Positions 50,383 through 59,385 are shown, counted from the first letter of the stretch. The stretch is 64,000 bases of DNA from Ectobacillus funiculus (GCF_042429435.1 NZ_JBHMAF010000108.1); one strand, 5' to 3'. A program made the numbers and translations. The notes: generated from the letters alone by a model not told the origin.

Positions 50383-52083
50383 ATGGGTTCTATCCTGACG
50401 ATCATTATCACTGTAGTGAGCTTTATCCTTATACTGCTTACGATAGAGCTTGTGATAAGAAATCGTTTACATAAAGATTTGCAAGAGGGGAAGCAGTATA
50501 AGCAAGAACTGAAAGAAAAGCCGATAGCCGATGAACTGAAAAAGGTAAAAGATTTGAATATAACCGGTCAAACAGAGGCGTTTTTTGAGAAATGGCGCCA
50601 TGACTGGGATGAGATTTTGACTGTAACGATTCCTGAGGCAGAACGAAAGCTGCAGAAGGCTGAGAGCCACACAGCCCAATTTTCCTTTAAAAAGGGGCGT
50701 GCTGTGCTCAATGAAGCTCTTGGCTTGCTGGAGGATGCAGATCAGCGGACGGATCAGATTTTACATGAGTTACATAATCTGCTTGAAAGCCAGCAGAAAA
50801 ATAGCAACCAAATCGAACAGCTTCGCGAGGCCTACCGGGAGATGAAGAAAAATGTTCTCGCGTATCGCCACATGTTCAGTATAGCAGAATATAAACTAGA
50901 GGAGCTGTTAGATGAAGCTTTGCAGAAGTTTCAAACCTTTGAAGAAGAGACCGGCAAAGGGAACTATTTGGAGGCGCGTGACATTGTGCTGGGCTTGGAG
51001 GAAAGTATTTCGTATATGCAGTTTTTAATCACTGAAATTCCAGATTTACAAGTTGAATGTCAATCAGCGCTTCCTAGTCAATTGGATGATTTGTTAAATG
51101 GATATGAAGAGATGAGCAGACAAGGATATATGCTGGAGCATCTTGAAATTCCGCGGGAATTACAAGAATTGAGAGAAGAGCTGCAAAAGTGTACTATAGA
51201 TCTTCAAAATGTGGAAATTGTGAAAGTACAGGAGCGTATCGCCTTTTTAAAGGAGAAGCTGGATACATTATATGATCAATTAGAGGTCGAGGCTACGTCC
51301 AAGCATTATGTCGATAAGGAATCATATATTTTGCACGATATGCTGGGGGATATGCGCGAAAAGGCAGCAGAGACGAAGGAAGAAACCCAATTCGTAAAGC
51401 AAAGCTACGAATTAAGGGATGAAGACGTAGAGATGCAAAAATATATTGAAAAGCAGCTCAATGTGTTGCTCAAACGATATGATGCACTGCATCTTCGGAT
51501 TGCACAGCAGGATATTGCATTTTCTGTCATTCGTGAGGAAATTGAAGATATTCATGAGCAAGTTGAGGCGGTTAAACGTGCACATCAACACTATAAAGAA
51601 ATGCTGCAAACGCTGCGAAAAGAAGAGTTTCAGGCGCGTGAAGTGTTACAGCGTATGCGCGGCACGATGGTAGAAACGAAACGTCTTTTACAGCGATCGA
51701 ATCTGCCAGGTTTACCGGAGCATTTTTTAGGCGGTGTGCAGCAGGCGCAGCTTTCTGTGCAGAGGGTATACGAGCAGCTAGAACACAAGCCTCTAAATAT
51801 GAAGGCAGTAAATGGGGCTTTGGAAGAGGCGCTTTCGCTTGTGAATAGTGCTTATGCAGATACAGCTGCACTCATTGAAAAGGCCTGCTTGGTAGAAAAG
51901 GTGATTCAATATGGGAACCGATATCGAAGCCAGGATATGCGTATTGCTGAGGAATTAGAACAGGCAGAGAAACGTTTTCGACAATTTGAATATGAAGCAG
52001 CGCTTGAACAGGCAGCTGGGCTGTTAGAGCAATTGGAGCCGGGTGTGGTCCAAAAGATTGAGGAGTTCATCAAAACAGAGTAA
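50383..52083 (+). CDS. ezrA: Septation ring formation regulator EzrA
   Basis: Membrane-anchored negative regulator of FtsZ-ring assembly that also recruits cell-wall enzymes. The ATG at 50383 follows GGGGAGGA; the protein has 566 residues (B. subtilis 562). One N-terminal membrane helix (ILTIIITVVSFILILLTIELVI, residues 4-25) is followed by a cytoplasmic spectrin-like coiled-coil rod to the C-terminus. The conserved QNR-type patch is seen as YGNRYRSQD near residue 513, the region implicated in septal localisation. It is monocistronic. Confidence 0.95.
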   Translation: MGSILTIIITVVSFILILLTIELVIRNRLHKDLQEGKQYKQELKEKPIADELKKVKDLNITGQTEAFFEKWRHDWDEILTVTIPEAERKLQKAESHTAQFSFKKGRAVLNEALGLLEDADQRTDQILHELHNLLESQQKNSNQIEQLREAYREMKKNVLAYRHMFSIAEYKLEELLDEALQKFQTFEEETGKGNYLEARDIVLGLEESISYMQFLITEIPDLQVECQSALPSQLDDLLNGYEEMSRQGYMLEHLEIPRELQELREELQKCTIDLQNVEIVKVQERIAFLKEKLDTLYDQLEVEATSKHYVDKESYILHDMLGDMREKAAETKEETQFVKQSYELRDEDVEMQKYIEKQLNVLLKRYDALHLRIAQQDIAFSVIREEIEDIHEQVEAVKRAHQHYKEMLQTLRKEEFQAREVLQRMRGTMVETKRLLQRSNLPGLPEHFLGGVQQAQLSVQRVYEQLEHKPLNMKAVNGALEEALSLVNSAYADTAALIEKACLVEKVIQYGNRYRSQDMRIAEELEQAEKRFRQFEYEAALEQAAGLLEQLEPGVVQKIEEFIKTE

Positions 52084-52105
52084 TATACAAAAAGGTATGT
52101 GAAAC

Positions 52106-52192
52106 AGACCGTCACGGAAGTCCCTTATGTTAGAGGATTTTGCATGACGGTCTATTTCGCGAGGTGGTTCAATGGAATCACCTCCTTTTGTT
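52106..52192 (+). terminator. Two consecutive hairpins after ezrA
   Basis: AGACCGTCA/TGACGGTCT with a 30-base loop (52106-52153) then ATTTCG, followed by GAGGTG/CACCTC (52161-52184) then CTTTTGTTG. One or both may end ezrA transcripts. The remaining 210 bp before nifZ hold no recognised feature. Confidence 0.6.
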
Positions 52193-52406
52193 GTGGATAG
52201 ATAGGAAAGGCTCATGCAAGTTGTCTAGCTCCTGCGGCTGCTTTTCGAGTCTCCCATGTATGCCCTCTTGATGGGCGACCAAAACTAAATGTAGGGCAGG
52301 ACGGAATTATCTGTTCTTAGTAAGTGTATAGCTGGTTGTGTAACCGTATGGAAAACAGCAAGAGATGCCGCACACAGCCTGTAAAATGAATTAGGGGGAA
52401 GCTTTA

Positions 52407-53546
52407 ATGATTTATCTAGATAATAGCGCTACGACAAAGCCGTATGATGATGTGCTGCAGTCTTATATAACGGTTGCACAAAACTACTTTGGCAATCCGT
52501 CCTCACTTCATGCGCTCGGGGGGGAAGCGGAGCGGCTGCTATCGCAATCTCGTTCTGTTATCGCGGGATTACTTGGTGTAAAGCATACAGAAATCGTCTT
52601 TACATCTGGTGGCACAGAGGGGAATAATTTGGCAATTAAAGGAACGGCAATTGCACTTCGTTCCCGCGGTCGCCACATTATTACGACAGCTGTGGAACAT
52701 GCATCTGTGTCCGAGGCGTTTAAACAATTAGAGACGCTTGGCTTTGAGGTAACATATGTGCCCGTTGATGAAAATGGAGCTGTTTCAGTACAGAGCATTG
52801 AGCAGGCATTGCGTCATGATACCGTTCTCGTATCTATTATACATGTTAATAATGAAACAGGAGCCGTGCAGCCAATTGCAGAAATCGGCAGGCTGTTGCG
52901 TAAACACCCAAAGGTGCGCTTTCATACAGACCATGTGCAAGGTGTTGGAAAAGTCCCTCTTGCTTTTTATGACGCAAATATTGATCTTTGCACGATCTCT
53001 GGGCACAAATTCCATGGAGTGAAGGGAACAGGGATTTTATATGTGAGGGAGGGCGTGTTGCTTGATCCGATTTTATCAGGAGGACAGCAGGAGAGCCAGT
53101 ACCGAGCTGGAACGGAGAATTTGCCTGGCATTGTTGCGATGGCAAAGGCATTGCGGATGACGCTTGAAAAGCAGGAGAACAAAATACGGCATTTGAATGA
53201 AATGAAGCAGGCATTGCTTTCTTTTTTTGGCAGTATGCCAAATGTTATATTAAATACGCCTAACGCTTCTGCCCCCCATATTGTGAATGTTTCTTTTCCA
53301 GGTTTAAAGCCAGAGGTAATTGTGCATGCGCTTGAGGAACGAGACATATTTGTATCGACAAAGTCTGCTTGTTCATCAAAGGCAAAGGAAGTGAGTCATG
53401 TTTTGCTCGAGATGGGAAGAGGGCGCGAGGCGGCAGAAAGTGCGATTCGGATTAGTTTATCTGTAGAAAATACTATGTCTGAAATTCAGCAGTTTCAACA
53501 GATTGTCCAAGAAGTAATTCCAAAATTATATGAAGTGACGAGGTAA
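52407..53546 (+). CDS. nifZ: Cysteine desulfurase NifZ (thiI partner)
   Basis: PLP enzyme that moves sulfur from cysteine to ThiI for 4-thiouridine in tRNA. It is 379 residues. Motifs: N-terminal MIYLDNSATTKPYDDV, HVNNETGAVQPI near residue 148, the PLP Lys in SGHKFHGVKGTG near residue 200, and the persulfide Cys in STKSACSSKAKE near residue 320 on a short loop, a NifS-like class II trait. thiI follows by four bases, as in B. subtilis. The ATG has AGGGGGAAG upstream. Confidence 0.93.
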   Translation: MIYLDNSATTKPYDDVLQSYITVAQNYFGNPSSLHALGGEAERLLSQSRSVIAGLLGVKHTEIVFTSGGTEGNNLAIKGTAIALRSRGRHIITTAVEHASVSEAFKQLETLGFEVTYVPVDENGAVSVQSIEQALRHDTVLVSIIHVNNETGAVQPIAEIGRLLRKHPKVRFHTDHVQGVGKVPLAFYDANIDLCTISGHKFHGVKGTGILYVREGVLLDPILSGGQQESQYRAGTENLPGIVAMAKALRMTLEKQENKIRHLNEMKQALLSFFGSMPNVILNTPNASAPHIVNVSFPGLKPEVIVHALEERDIFVSTKSACSSKAKEVSHVLLEMGRGREAAESAIRISLSVENTMSEIQQFQQIVQEVIPKLYEVTR

Positions 53547-53550
53547 AGAA

Positions 53551-54768
53551 ATGAAGTATGATTATTTATTGATTCGTTATGGCGGAGAACTGACGACAAA
53601 AGGGAAAAATCGTTCGAAATTTATTAGTATTCTAAAGGAAAATATTAAATACAGACTTAAGAAGTTTACAAGCTTGCAATATGAGGCAACGCGGGACCGC
53701 ATGTATATTCAATTGAACGGAGAAGACCATGAGGCAGTTGCAGAGCGACTGAAGGATGTGTTTGGCATTCACTCCTTTAGCCTATCCTTAAAAGTGGACA
53801 CTGAGCTTGAGGCGATGAAGCAGGGCGCTCTTGCTGCATTTTTAGAAACCCAGAAGAAGAAGGACGTGCGTACTTTTAAAGTGTCTGTGCATCGTGCGTA
53901 TAAGCACTTTCCGCTGCAAACAAATGAATTGAACCGTGAAATTGGTGGATACGTTTTACAAAATACGGACAATATTACAGTGGATGTTCATACTCCTGAT
54001 GTAAATGTGCGCGTAGAAGTTCGCTCTGATTTTACGTACATTATGTGCGATGAGCAATCGGGAGCAGGCGGTTTGCCAGTCGGTGCTGGCGGTAAGGTTA
54101 TGCTGCTTTTGTCAGGTGGCATTGATAGCCCGGTAGCAGGATATTTGGCGATGAAGCGCGGTGTAACGCTTGAAGCTATTCACTTCCATAGTCCGCCGTT
54201 TACGAGCGAACGGGCAAAGCAAAAGGTTATTGATTTGACGCAAGAGCTTACGAAGTATTGCAGAAGAATTAGCTTGCACGTCGTTCCTTTTACGGAATTG
54301 CAAAAGGCTATTCATAAGCAAATTCCTGATAGCTATACGATGACCGTTATGAGACGGATGATGCTGCGTATTGCAGAGCGTATTGCACAGCAGCGCGGTG
54401 CATTGGCACTTGTGACAGGAGAGAGTCTTGGGCAGGTGGCAAGCCAAACGCTCGACAGCATGCATACGATTAATGAGGTTACGAATTATCCTATTCTTCG
54501 TCCGCTTATTACAATGGATAAACTGGAAATTATGAAGATTGCAAATCATATTGACACCTATAATATTTCAATTCTTCCTTATGAGGATTGCTGCACAATC
54601 TTTACACCGCCGAATCCTTCCACGAAGCCAAAGCGCGAGAAGGCGAGCCGATTTGAAGGGTTCGGGGATTTTGAACCATTGCTACAGGAAGCAATCGAAC
54701 AAACAGAAACGATACTTATACAGGCAGCAGAGGATAAAGTGATCGAGGAATTTAAAGAACTCTTTTAA
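53551..54768 (+). CDS. thiI: tRNA 4-thiouridine synthase ThiI
   Basis: Uses ATP and sulfur from NifZ to make 4-thiouridine at tRNA position 8; may also serve thiamine thiazole. It is 405 residues. An N-terminal ferredoxin-like and THUMP region is followed by the PP-loop LLLSGGIDSPVAGYLAMKRG near residue 187; PYEDCCTIFTPPNPSTKPK near 345 carries the Cys pair. As in other bacilli there is no C-terminal rhodanese domain, unlike E. coli ThiI. The start is only four bases after the nifZ stop and has just GAGG as ribosome site. Confidence 0.95.
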   Translation: MKYDYLLIRYGGELTTKGKNRSKFISILKENIKYRLKKFTSLQYEATRDRMYIQLNGEDHEAVAERLKDVFGIHSFSLSLKVDTELEAMKQGALAAFLETQKKKDVRTFKVSVHRAYKHFPLQTNELNREIGGYVLQNTDNITVDVHTPDVNVRVEVRSDFTYIMCDEQSGAGGLPVGAGGKVMLLLSGGIDSPVAGYLAMKRGVTLEAIHFHSPPFTSERAKQKVIDLTQELTKYCRRISLHVVPFTELQKAIHKQIPDSYTMTVMRRMMLRIAERIAQQRGALALVTGESLGQVASQTLDSMHTINEVTNYPILRPLITMDKLEIMKIANHIDTYNISILPYEDCCTIFTPPNPSTKPKREKASRFEGFGDFEPLLQEAIEQTETILIQAAEDKVIEEFKELF

Positions 54769-54794
54769 AACCATAAATTACCAATATATTTTTT

Positions 54795-54824
54795 GAATGA
54801 AGTTATGTGTTTTTTCACATTCTA
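54795..54824 (+). promoter_or_regulatory. Sigma-G-type forespore promoter of the SASP gene
   Basis: GAATGA, 17 bp, CATTCTA agrees with the sigma-G form (GNATR and CATNNTA), 25 bp before the SASP start. Confidence 0.65.
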
Positions 54825-54848
54825 TACTCACAAGGAGGTGAAACACAC

Positions 54849-55049
54849 ATGGCAAACAACAACAGCAATCAATTGCTAGTTGCAGGCGTTCAATCTGCAT
54901 TAGACCAAATGAAATACGAAATCGCACAAGAGTTTGGTGTACAGCTTGGTGCTGACTCTACATCTCGTGCGAACGGTTCTGTCGGTGGCGAGATTACAAA
55001 GCGTTTAGTCGCAATGGCTGAGCAACAATTAGGTGGTTTTGGTCGATAA
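54849..55049 (+). CDS. sspA: Alpha/beta-type small acid-soluble spore protein
   Basis: Forespore DNA-binding protein that saturates and protects spore DNA. It has 66 residues. The two family helices are visible (SNQLLVAGVQSALDQMKYEIA and GEITKRLVAMAEQQL) with RANGSVGGEITKR between them. The GPR protease site normally reads EIASEFGV; here it is EIAQEFGV, a Ser-to-Gln change beside the cut. AAGGAGGTGA lies just upstream and a sigma-G promoter before it. The paralogue name (sspA or other) is by position after thiI. Confidence 0.92.
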   Translation: MANNNSNQLLVAGVQSALDQMKYEIAQEFGVQLGADSTSRANGSVGGEITKRLVAMAEQQLGGFGR

Positions 55050-55067
55050 TCATATATAACTTGGCTT

Positions 55068-55102
55068 TGAGAGCGGGACTTCTCCCCCGCTCTCTTTTAA
55101 TT
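55068..55102 (+). terminator. Intrinsic terminator after the SASP gene
   Basis: GAGAGCGGGA and CCCGCTCTC, 9-bp GC-rich stem, then TTTTAATT. Confidence 0.92.
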
Positions 55103-55318
55103 GTTGGGGGAAATGCTGACATAACGAGAGCACAGAAATAGAGGTTCTTTGTAATATAATTTATAATCATAGAGACAAGTGCTGCTGGAAAACCTCTACT
55201 ATTGTTACCAGTTCGTCAGGAAATAAACAAATTTCTCGGATGAAAGAGTGTTTAAAAATAATGTAAATTTTTTATGATAAATAAGGGAAGTATCACCGAG
55301 ATAGAGGAGGAACAAAAA

Positions 55319-56887
55319 ATGGATCGTGAAGAGTTAATTGCACCGGAATCTTATAATCTTGTGCAGGAGATGGAGCGTTATGCTGCAGACAAAGAAAAGC
55401 TTGCGCTCATCTGGCAAAATGAAAGTGGCGATAGACGAGAAATTACATATGATCAGCTTATAAAAGGCGCAAATAAGATTGGGAATGCCTTCTTGCGTGA
55501 AGGTTTGCAACAGGGAGATAAGGTGCTGATTATGGTACCGAGAATTCTTGAAGCGTACATGACATACCTTGGTGCTATTAAAGCGGGCTTAGTTGTCATT
55601 CCCAGTTCGGAAATGCTTCGTAAAAAAGATATTGAATATCGAATTAGTCATGGGGATGTAAAAGCAATTGTTAGCTATGCTCCTTACGTTGCCCAGTTTG
55701 ATGGAATTGCTGCAATTCATTCACTTGTAAGATTTATAATTAGTGAAGTAGCTATCGATGGATGGATCAATCTCACAGAACGATTGCAAACGGAAAGTGA
55801 TGTGCTTGAGGTAGCGCCGACAAAACGCGATGATATGGCGTTTTTATCCTATACATCCGGTACGACCGGAAATCCAAAGGGTGTTGTGCATACACATGGC
55901 TGGGCCTATGCTCATTTGCGTACAAGTGCCCCGAATTGGCTCGGTATTAGAGAAGGAGACCTTGTATGGGCAACGGCAGGTCCAGGTTGGCAAAAGTGGA
56001 TTTGGAGCCCATTTTTAGCGACGCTCGGTTCTGGTGCAACAGGTTTTGTGTACCACGGAAAGTTTGAGGCGCGTACATACTTACAGCTGTTAAGTGATTA
56101 TGGTGTTCAGGTGCTCTGCTGTACGCCGACAGAATATCGTTTGATGGCAAAGGTGGAGAATTTAGAGCAATACAATTTATCCGCGCTTCATAGCGCTGTG
56201 TCGGCTGGGGAGCCGCTAAATCGCGAGGTAATCGATACGTTCCGTCGTTATTTTAATATTACGGTGCGCGATGGCTATGGTCAGACAGAAAATACTTTGC
56301 TTGTTGGTGTAATGAAGGGGATGGATATTAAGCCAGGCTCTATGGGAAAGCCGACTCCTGGAAATGTAGTGCAAATTATCGATGAAAGCGGCAATCCTCT
56401 TGAAGTGGGTGAAGTGGGAGATATTGCGGTGCATAGAAGTACACCAGCCCTCTTTCAAAAATACTATAAGGATCCTGAACGTACGGAAAAGCAATTTAGA
56501 GGCGACTACTATGTAACAGGTGACAGAGCAAGGCAGGACGAAGACGGTTATTTCTGGTTCGAGGGAAGAAATGATGATATTATTATCAGTTCCGGTTATA
56601 CGATCGGACCGTTTGAAGTAGAAGATGCGCTTGTAAAGCACCCATATGTAAAAGAATGTGCAGTAGTAGCCAGTCCTGATGAAATACGGGGGAATGTTGT
56701 AAAAGCGTTTATTGTATTACAGGAAGGGATAGAGGCAGATGCTGCTCTTATTCCTCTTTTGCAGCAGTATACAAAAACATTCACGGCACCGTATAAATAT
56801 CCACGTAAAATAGAGTTCGTCAGTGAACTTCCAAAAACAGCATCTGGGAAAATCCGACGTGTAGAATTACGTCAGCGTGAACAGTAG
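55319..56887 (+). CDS. mbcS: Branched-chain acyl-CoA synthetase MbcS-like (YtcI)
   Basis: AMP-forming acyl-CoA synthetase; the B. subtilis counterpart YtcI/MbcS activates short branched acids such as isobutyrate and 2-methylbutyrate that feed fatty-acid synthesis. The ATG at 55319 follows GAGGAGG and gives 522 residues. Motifs: SYTSGTTGNPKGVVH near residue 176, RDGYGQTENTLLVG near 320, the hinge Asp in FEGRNDDIII, and the C-terminal PKTASGKIRR with the catalytic Lys. Its last motif is a potential acetylation site as in AcsA. Substrate choice is from the family. Confidence 0.88.
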   Translation: MDREELIAPESYNLVQEMERYAADKEKLALIWQNESGDRREITYDQLIKGANKIGNAFLREGLQQGDKVLIMVPRILEAYMTYLGAIKAGLVVIPSSEMLRKKDIEYRISHGDVKAIVSYAPYVAQFDGIAAIHSLVRFIISEVAIDGWINLTERLQTESDVLEVAPTKRDDMAFLSYTSGTTGNPKGVVHTHGWAYAHLRTSAPNWLGIREGDLVWATAGPGWQKWIWSPFLATLGSGATGFVYHGKFEARTYLQLLSDYGVQVLCCTPTEYRLMAKVENLEQYNLSALHSAVSAGEPLNREVIDTFRRYFNITVRDGYGQTENTLLVGVMKGMDIKPGSMGKPTPGNVVQIIDESGNPLEVGEVGDIAVHRSTPALFQKYYKDPERTEKQFRGDYYVTGDRARQDEDGYFWFEGRNDDIIISSGYTIGPFEVEDALVKHPYVKECAVVASPDEIRGNVVKAFIVLQEGIEADAALIPLLQQYTKTFTAPYKYPRKIEFVSELPKTASGKIRRVELRQREQ

Positions 56888-56933
56888 CTATTGTCTAACT
56901 AAAAGTGCGTGAGAAGACAGAGAGCTTCTGTTT

Positions 56934-57066
56934 CACTTTAAGAAAGTATAAATTTCTAGCAGGAAGCCCATTCGACGTAGCGAGAAATTTTAGGAATAAA
57001 GTATAAGTAGGGCTACGCCTCTGTCTTCGCCCAAGGGCAGGGCTCGCCAATCGGCGAGTTTTCTTT
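56934..57066 (+). repeat. Intergenic element copy 24 (first of a near-identical tandem pair)
   Basis: CTTTA/TAAAG and TTTCT/AGAAA in the left hairpin, GGCTACGCCTCTGTCTTCG linker, right hairpin CTCGCCaatCGGCGAG. It differs from copy 25 at only a few positions. Confidence 0.95.
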
Positions 57067-57201
57067 ACACTTTAAGAAAGTATAAATTTCTAGCAGGAAG
57101 CCAATTCGACGTAGCAAGAAATTTTAGGAATAAAGTATAAGTAGGGCTACGCCTCTGTCTTCGCCCAAGAGCAGGGCTCGCCAATCGGCGAGTTTTCTTT
57201 A
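57067..57201 (+). repeat. Intergenic element copy 25 (second of a near-identical tandem pair)
   Basis: Directly follows copy 24; both carry the variant AGCAGGAAGCC and AAGTAGGGCTACG. This is the most recent-looking duplication in the window and defines the repeat unit as about 134 bp. Confidence 0.95.
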
Positions 57202-57261
57202 TCTCACGTATTTTCGGATGTGACCGAAATACCTATCGGGAACCGCTGTATATAAACGCTA

Positions 57262-57305
57262 AAAACCGGACATAGCGCCTAGAGGCTTGTCCGGTTTTCT
57301 GCTTT
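57262..57305 (+). terminator. Intrinsic terminator after the tandem elements
   Basis: AAAACCGGAC and GTCCGGTTTT, perfect 10-bp stem with a GC-rich loop, then CTGCTTTTTG. Confidence 0.88.
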
Positions 57306-57367
57306 TTGAAGGTTTATTTCCTTTTTTTTCCGTCCATACTGGTTACGGAATGAAAGGATGAACGCGT

Positions 57368-57994
57368 ATGACTTGGTACACTATAGTCCCTGCGATTTTG
57401 ATTTTATTATGTTTAGTCATTTTCATAACGAAAATTTCCATAAAGGCAATTATTTTGTATACACCACTAGAAAGACAAGTAGTCCTTCGTGTACGTGTAT
57501 GGTTTATTCCCTTTACGATTGATGTGCTGAAACTGTTGCAAAAACGGAAGGAGAAGCAGAATAAGGAGCCGAAGCAGGAGGAGGCCTCGGAGGATTCTAT
57601 ATCAGAATGGCTTGAAAGAATGCCGAATTTGATAAAAAGCGCCGGAGATATCCATACTATACTTAAGGGTTTTCTTCAGAAAATCAAGGTAAAGAAGTTT
57701 TCATGGAGCTCTCATATTGGCACAGGCGATGCGGCAGCCACTGGGATACTGGCTGGACAAGTTTGGTCTGTAAAAGGAATAGCAATTGGACTGATCAGTC
57801 ATTATATGCGTGTCGTAGGGCAGCCACAGCTAGAGGTGCATCCTGTGTTTCAAGGAACAGCGGCAGCCACTCGTCTTGAGTGTGCTGTTTCATTTCGAAG
57901 CGGTCCAGTTATTTTTACGGCAATTAAGCTGCTTCGGTATATCAAGAAACATCGTTCTGTCTTGATTGGTCAAACAGAGCAGCTGCATCAATAG
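57368..57994 (+). CDS. ytfI: DUF2953 membrane-anchored protein YtfI
   Basis: A 208-residue protein with one N-terminal membrane helix (TIVPAILILLCLVIFI) and the DUF2953 plan: RVWFIPFTIDVLK, a charged stretch (QKRKEKQNKEPKQEE), then KKFSWSSHIGTGDAAATGILAGQVWSVKG and PVFQGTAAATRLECAVSFRSG. It always stands before ytfJ/gerW in bacilli and is part of the same sporulation operon (gap 64 bp). It probably helps GerW act at the spore, but its role is not established. Confidence 0.87.
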   Translation: MTWYTIVPAILILLCLVIFITKISIKAIILYTPLERQVVLRVRVWFIPFTIDVLKLLQKRKEKQNKEPKQEEASEDSISEWLERMPNLIKSAGDIHTILKGFLQKIKVKKFSWSSHIGTGDAAATGILAGQVWSVKGIAIGLISHYMRVVGQPQLEVHPVFQGTAAATRLECAVSFRSGPVIFTAIKLLRYIKKHRSVLIGQTEQLHQ

Positions 57995-58058
57995 GAACTG
58001 TCGGTGTGATAAAAAAATAGGAATAAATGGTAAATAAAAGCTGGAGGAGGTCCAGATT

Positions 58059-58457
58059 ATGGCAGAGCACCCGATTCAAAGCTTAATGACAACAGCTATG
58101 GAAAATCTAAAGGCGCTCGTTGATGTAAATACAATTATTGGAGAACCTATTCAATCTCCAGACGGCAGCGTGATTTTAACTGTTTCTAAAGTAGGATTCG
58201 GCTTCGCAGCTGGCGGAAGTGAATTCGGTAAAGATAGTGGAGGAAAGCGGCCGTTTGGGGGCGGAAGTGGCGGAGGTGTGTCAATTACCCCTATCGCGTT
58301 TCTTGTTGTGAACGGGAAAGGGATCAAAGTGCTTCATCTTGATGAAAATACACATTTACTTGATAAAGTGATTGACATGGCTCCACAGGCAGTTGAGAAA
58401 ATACAGGATATGCTCAAGAAAAGCAAACAAGAGGCGGATCAAACGAATTCTTATTAG
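58059..58457 (+). CDS. gerW: Spore protein GerW (YtfJ)
   Basis: A 132-residue soluble spore protein needed in B. subtilis for germination with L-alanine. The family core is clear: HPIQSLMTTAMENLKALVDVNTIIGEPI, TVSKVGFGFAAGGSEFG, then GGGSGGGVSITPIAFLVV and HLDENTHLLDKVIDMAP. It is shorter than B. subtilis YtfJ (151) in the linker and tail. The ATG follows GGAGGAGG. It ends the ytfI-gerW operon and a strong terminator follows. Confidence 0.92.
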   Translation: MAEHPIQSLMTTAMENLKALVDVNTIIGEPIQSPDGSVILTVSKVGFGFAAGGSEFGKDSGGKRPFGGGSGGGVSITPIAFLVVNGKGIKVLHLDENTHLLDKVIDMAPQAVEKIQDMLKKSKQEADQTNSY

Positions 58458-58462
58458 TACAA

Positions 58463-58498
58463 AGGGCTGATGTCGCTTGACATCAGCTCTCTTTGCGG
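58463..58498 (+). terminator. Intrinsic terminator after gerW
   Basis: AAAGGGCTGATGTC and GACATCAGCTCTCTTT form a long stem with a GCTT loop. Confidence 0.88.
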
Positions 58499-58584
58499 AT
58501 TCATGAAAAAGAAACGGAATGATAGAGGAGGACTTTCTCATTTTCCGACAGAAGGCCCTTGCTTCAAGCACATGCTGCAGCGTG

Positions 58585-58656
58585 GATAGGGTAAAAAAAG
58601 AGAGGCAGCTATCACTCTGCTTACAAAAAAGTGTGAGCTCTCTCTATTTGCCCTAT
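58585..58656. other. Long imperfect inverted repeat between gerW and tpx
   Basis: ATAGGG.AAA..AGAGAG (58586-58604) pairs with CTCTCT.TTT.CCCTAT (58640-58656); inside, GCAG pairs with CTGC. No gene with a ribosome site and no element copy lies in this 410-bp gap. It could be a small structured RNA or a short inverted-repeat element; function unknown. Confidence 0.45.
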
Positions 58657-58868
58657 GAGAGGCCCGTTGCATGGCTCTGTGTTTCGCTTCCTAGGAAGAA
58701 AATACAAAATCCCCACCTTTGACTAACAGAATTCCTCCTTGTGGGAAAGAAGGTAGGGTGTAATTCAATATTTTTTGACAAATGAAAGCCTTTTTGTTGC
58801 ATTCCATTTCTGTTCCCTCTATCATGGACACTGTACATACTTTTTGGTAAAAAAAAGGAGGATTTACA

Positions 58869-59369
58869 ATGGCAAACGTTACATTTAAAGGAAATCCTGT
58901 TACATTGCTTGGCAACGAAGTGAAGGTAGGAGAACAAGCGCCAAATTTTACGGTGTTAGCTAACGATTTATCTCCTGTAACATTAGATACTTACAAAGGT
59001 GCAGTGAAGTTGATTAGCGTAGTGCCTTCAGTAGATACAGGCGTATGTGCTGCGCAAACACGTAAATTCAATGAAGAAGCTGCAGGTCTTGATAATGTGA
59101 AGGTATTAACAGTTAGCGTTGATCTTCCATTTGCCCAAAAGCGTTACTGTGCGACAGAAGGTCTTGAGAATGCTGTTACGCTTTCGGATCACCGTGATCT
59201 TTCCTTCGGTAAAGCATATGGTGTTGCAATTGAGGAGCTTCGTTTATTAACTCGCGCTGTGTTCGTAATCAACAGTGAAGACCAAGTAACATACGTAGAA
59301 TATGTAAGTGAAGCAACAAATCATCCAAACTACGAAGCAGCGCTTGAAGCTGCAAAAGCTGCGAAGTAA
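58869..59369 (+). CDS. tpx: Thiol peroxidase
   Basis: Atypical two-Cys peroxiredoxin that reduces peroxides with thioredoxin. It is 166 residues. The peroxidatic Cys is in SVDTGVCAAQTRKFNEE near residue 60 and the resolving Cys in FAQKRYCATEGLENA near residue 94. It starts MANVTFKGNPVTLLG after AAAAGGAGG. It is monocistronic, with a terminator just after the stop. Confidence 0.96.
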   Translation: MANVTFKGNPVTLLGNEVKVGEQAPNFTVLANDLSPVTLDTYKGAVKLISVVPSVDTGVCAAQTRKFNEEAAGLDNVKVLTVSVDLPFAQKRYCATEGLENAVTLSDHRDLSFGKAYGVAIEELRLLTRAVFVINSEDQVTYVEYVSEATNHPNYEAALEAAKAAK

Positions 59370-59385
59370 GCAGTGGTATAAGCTA

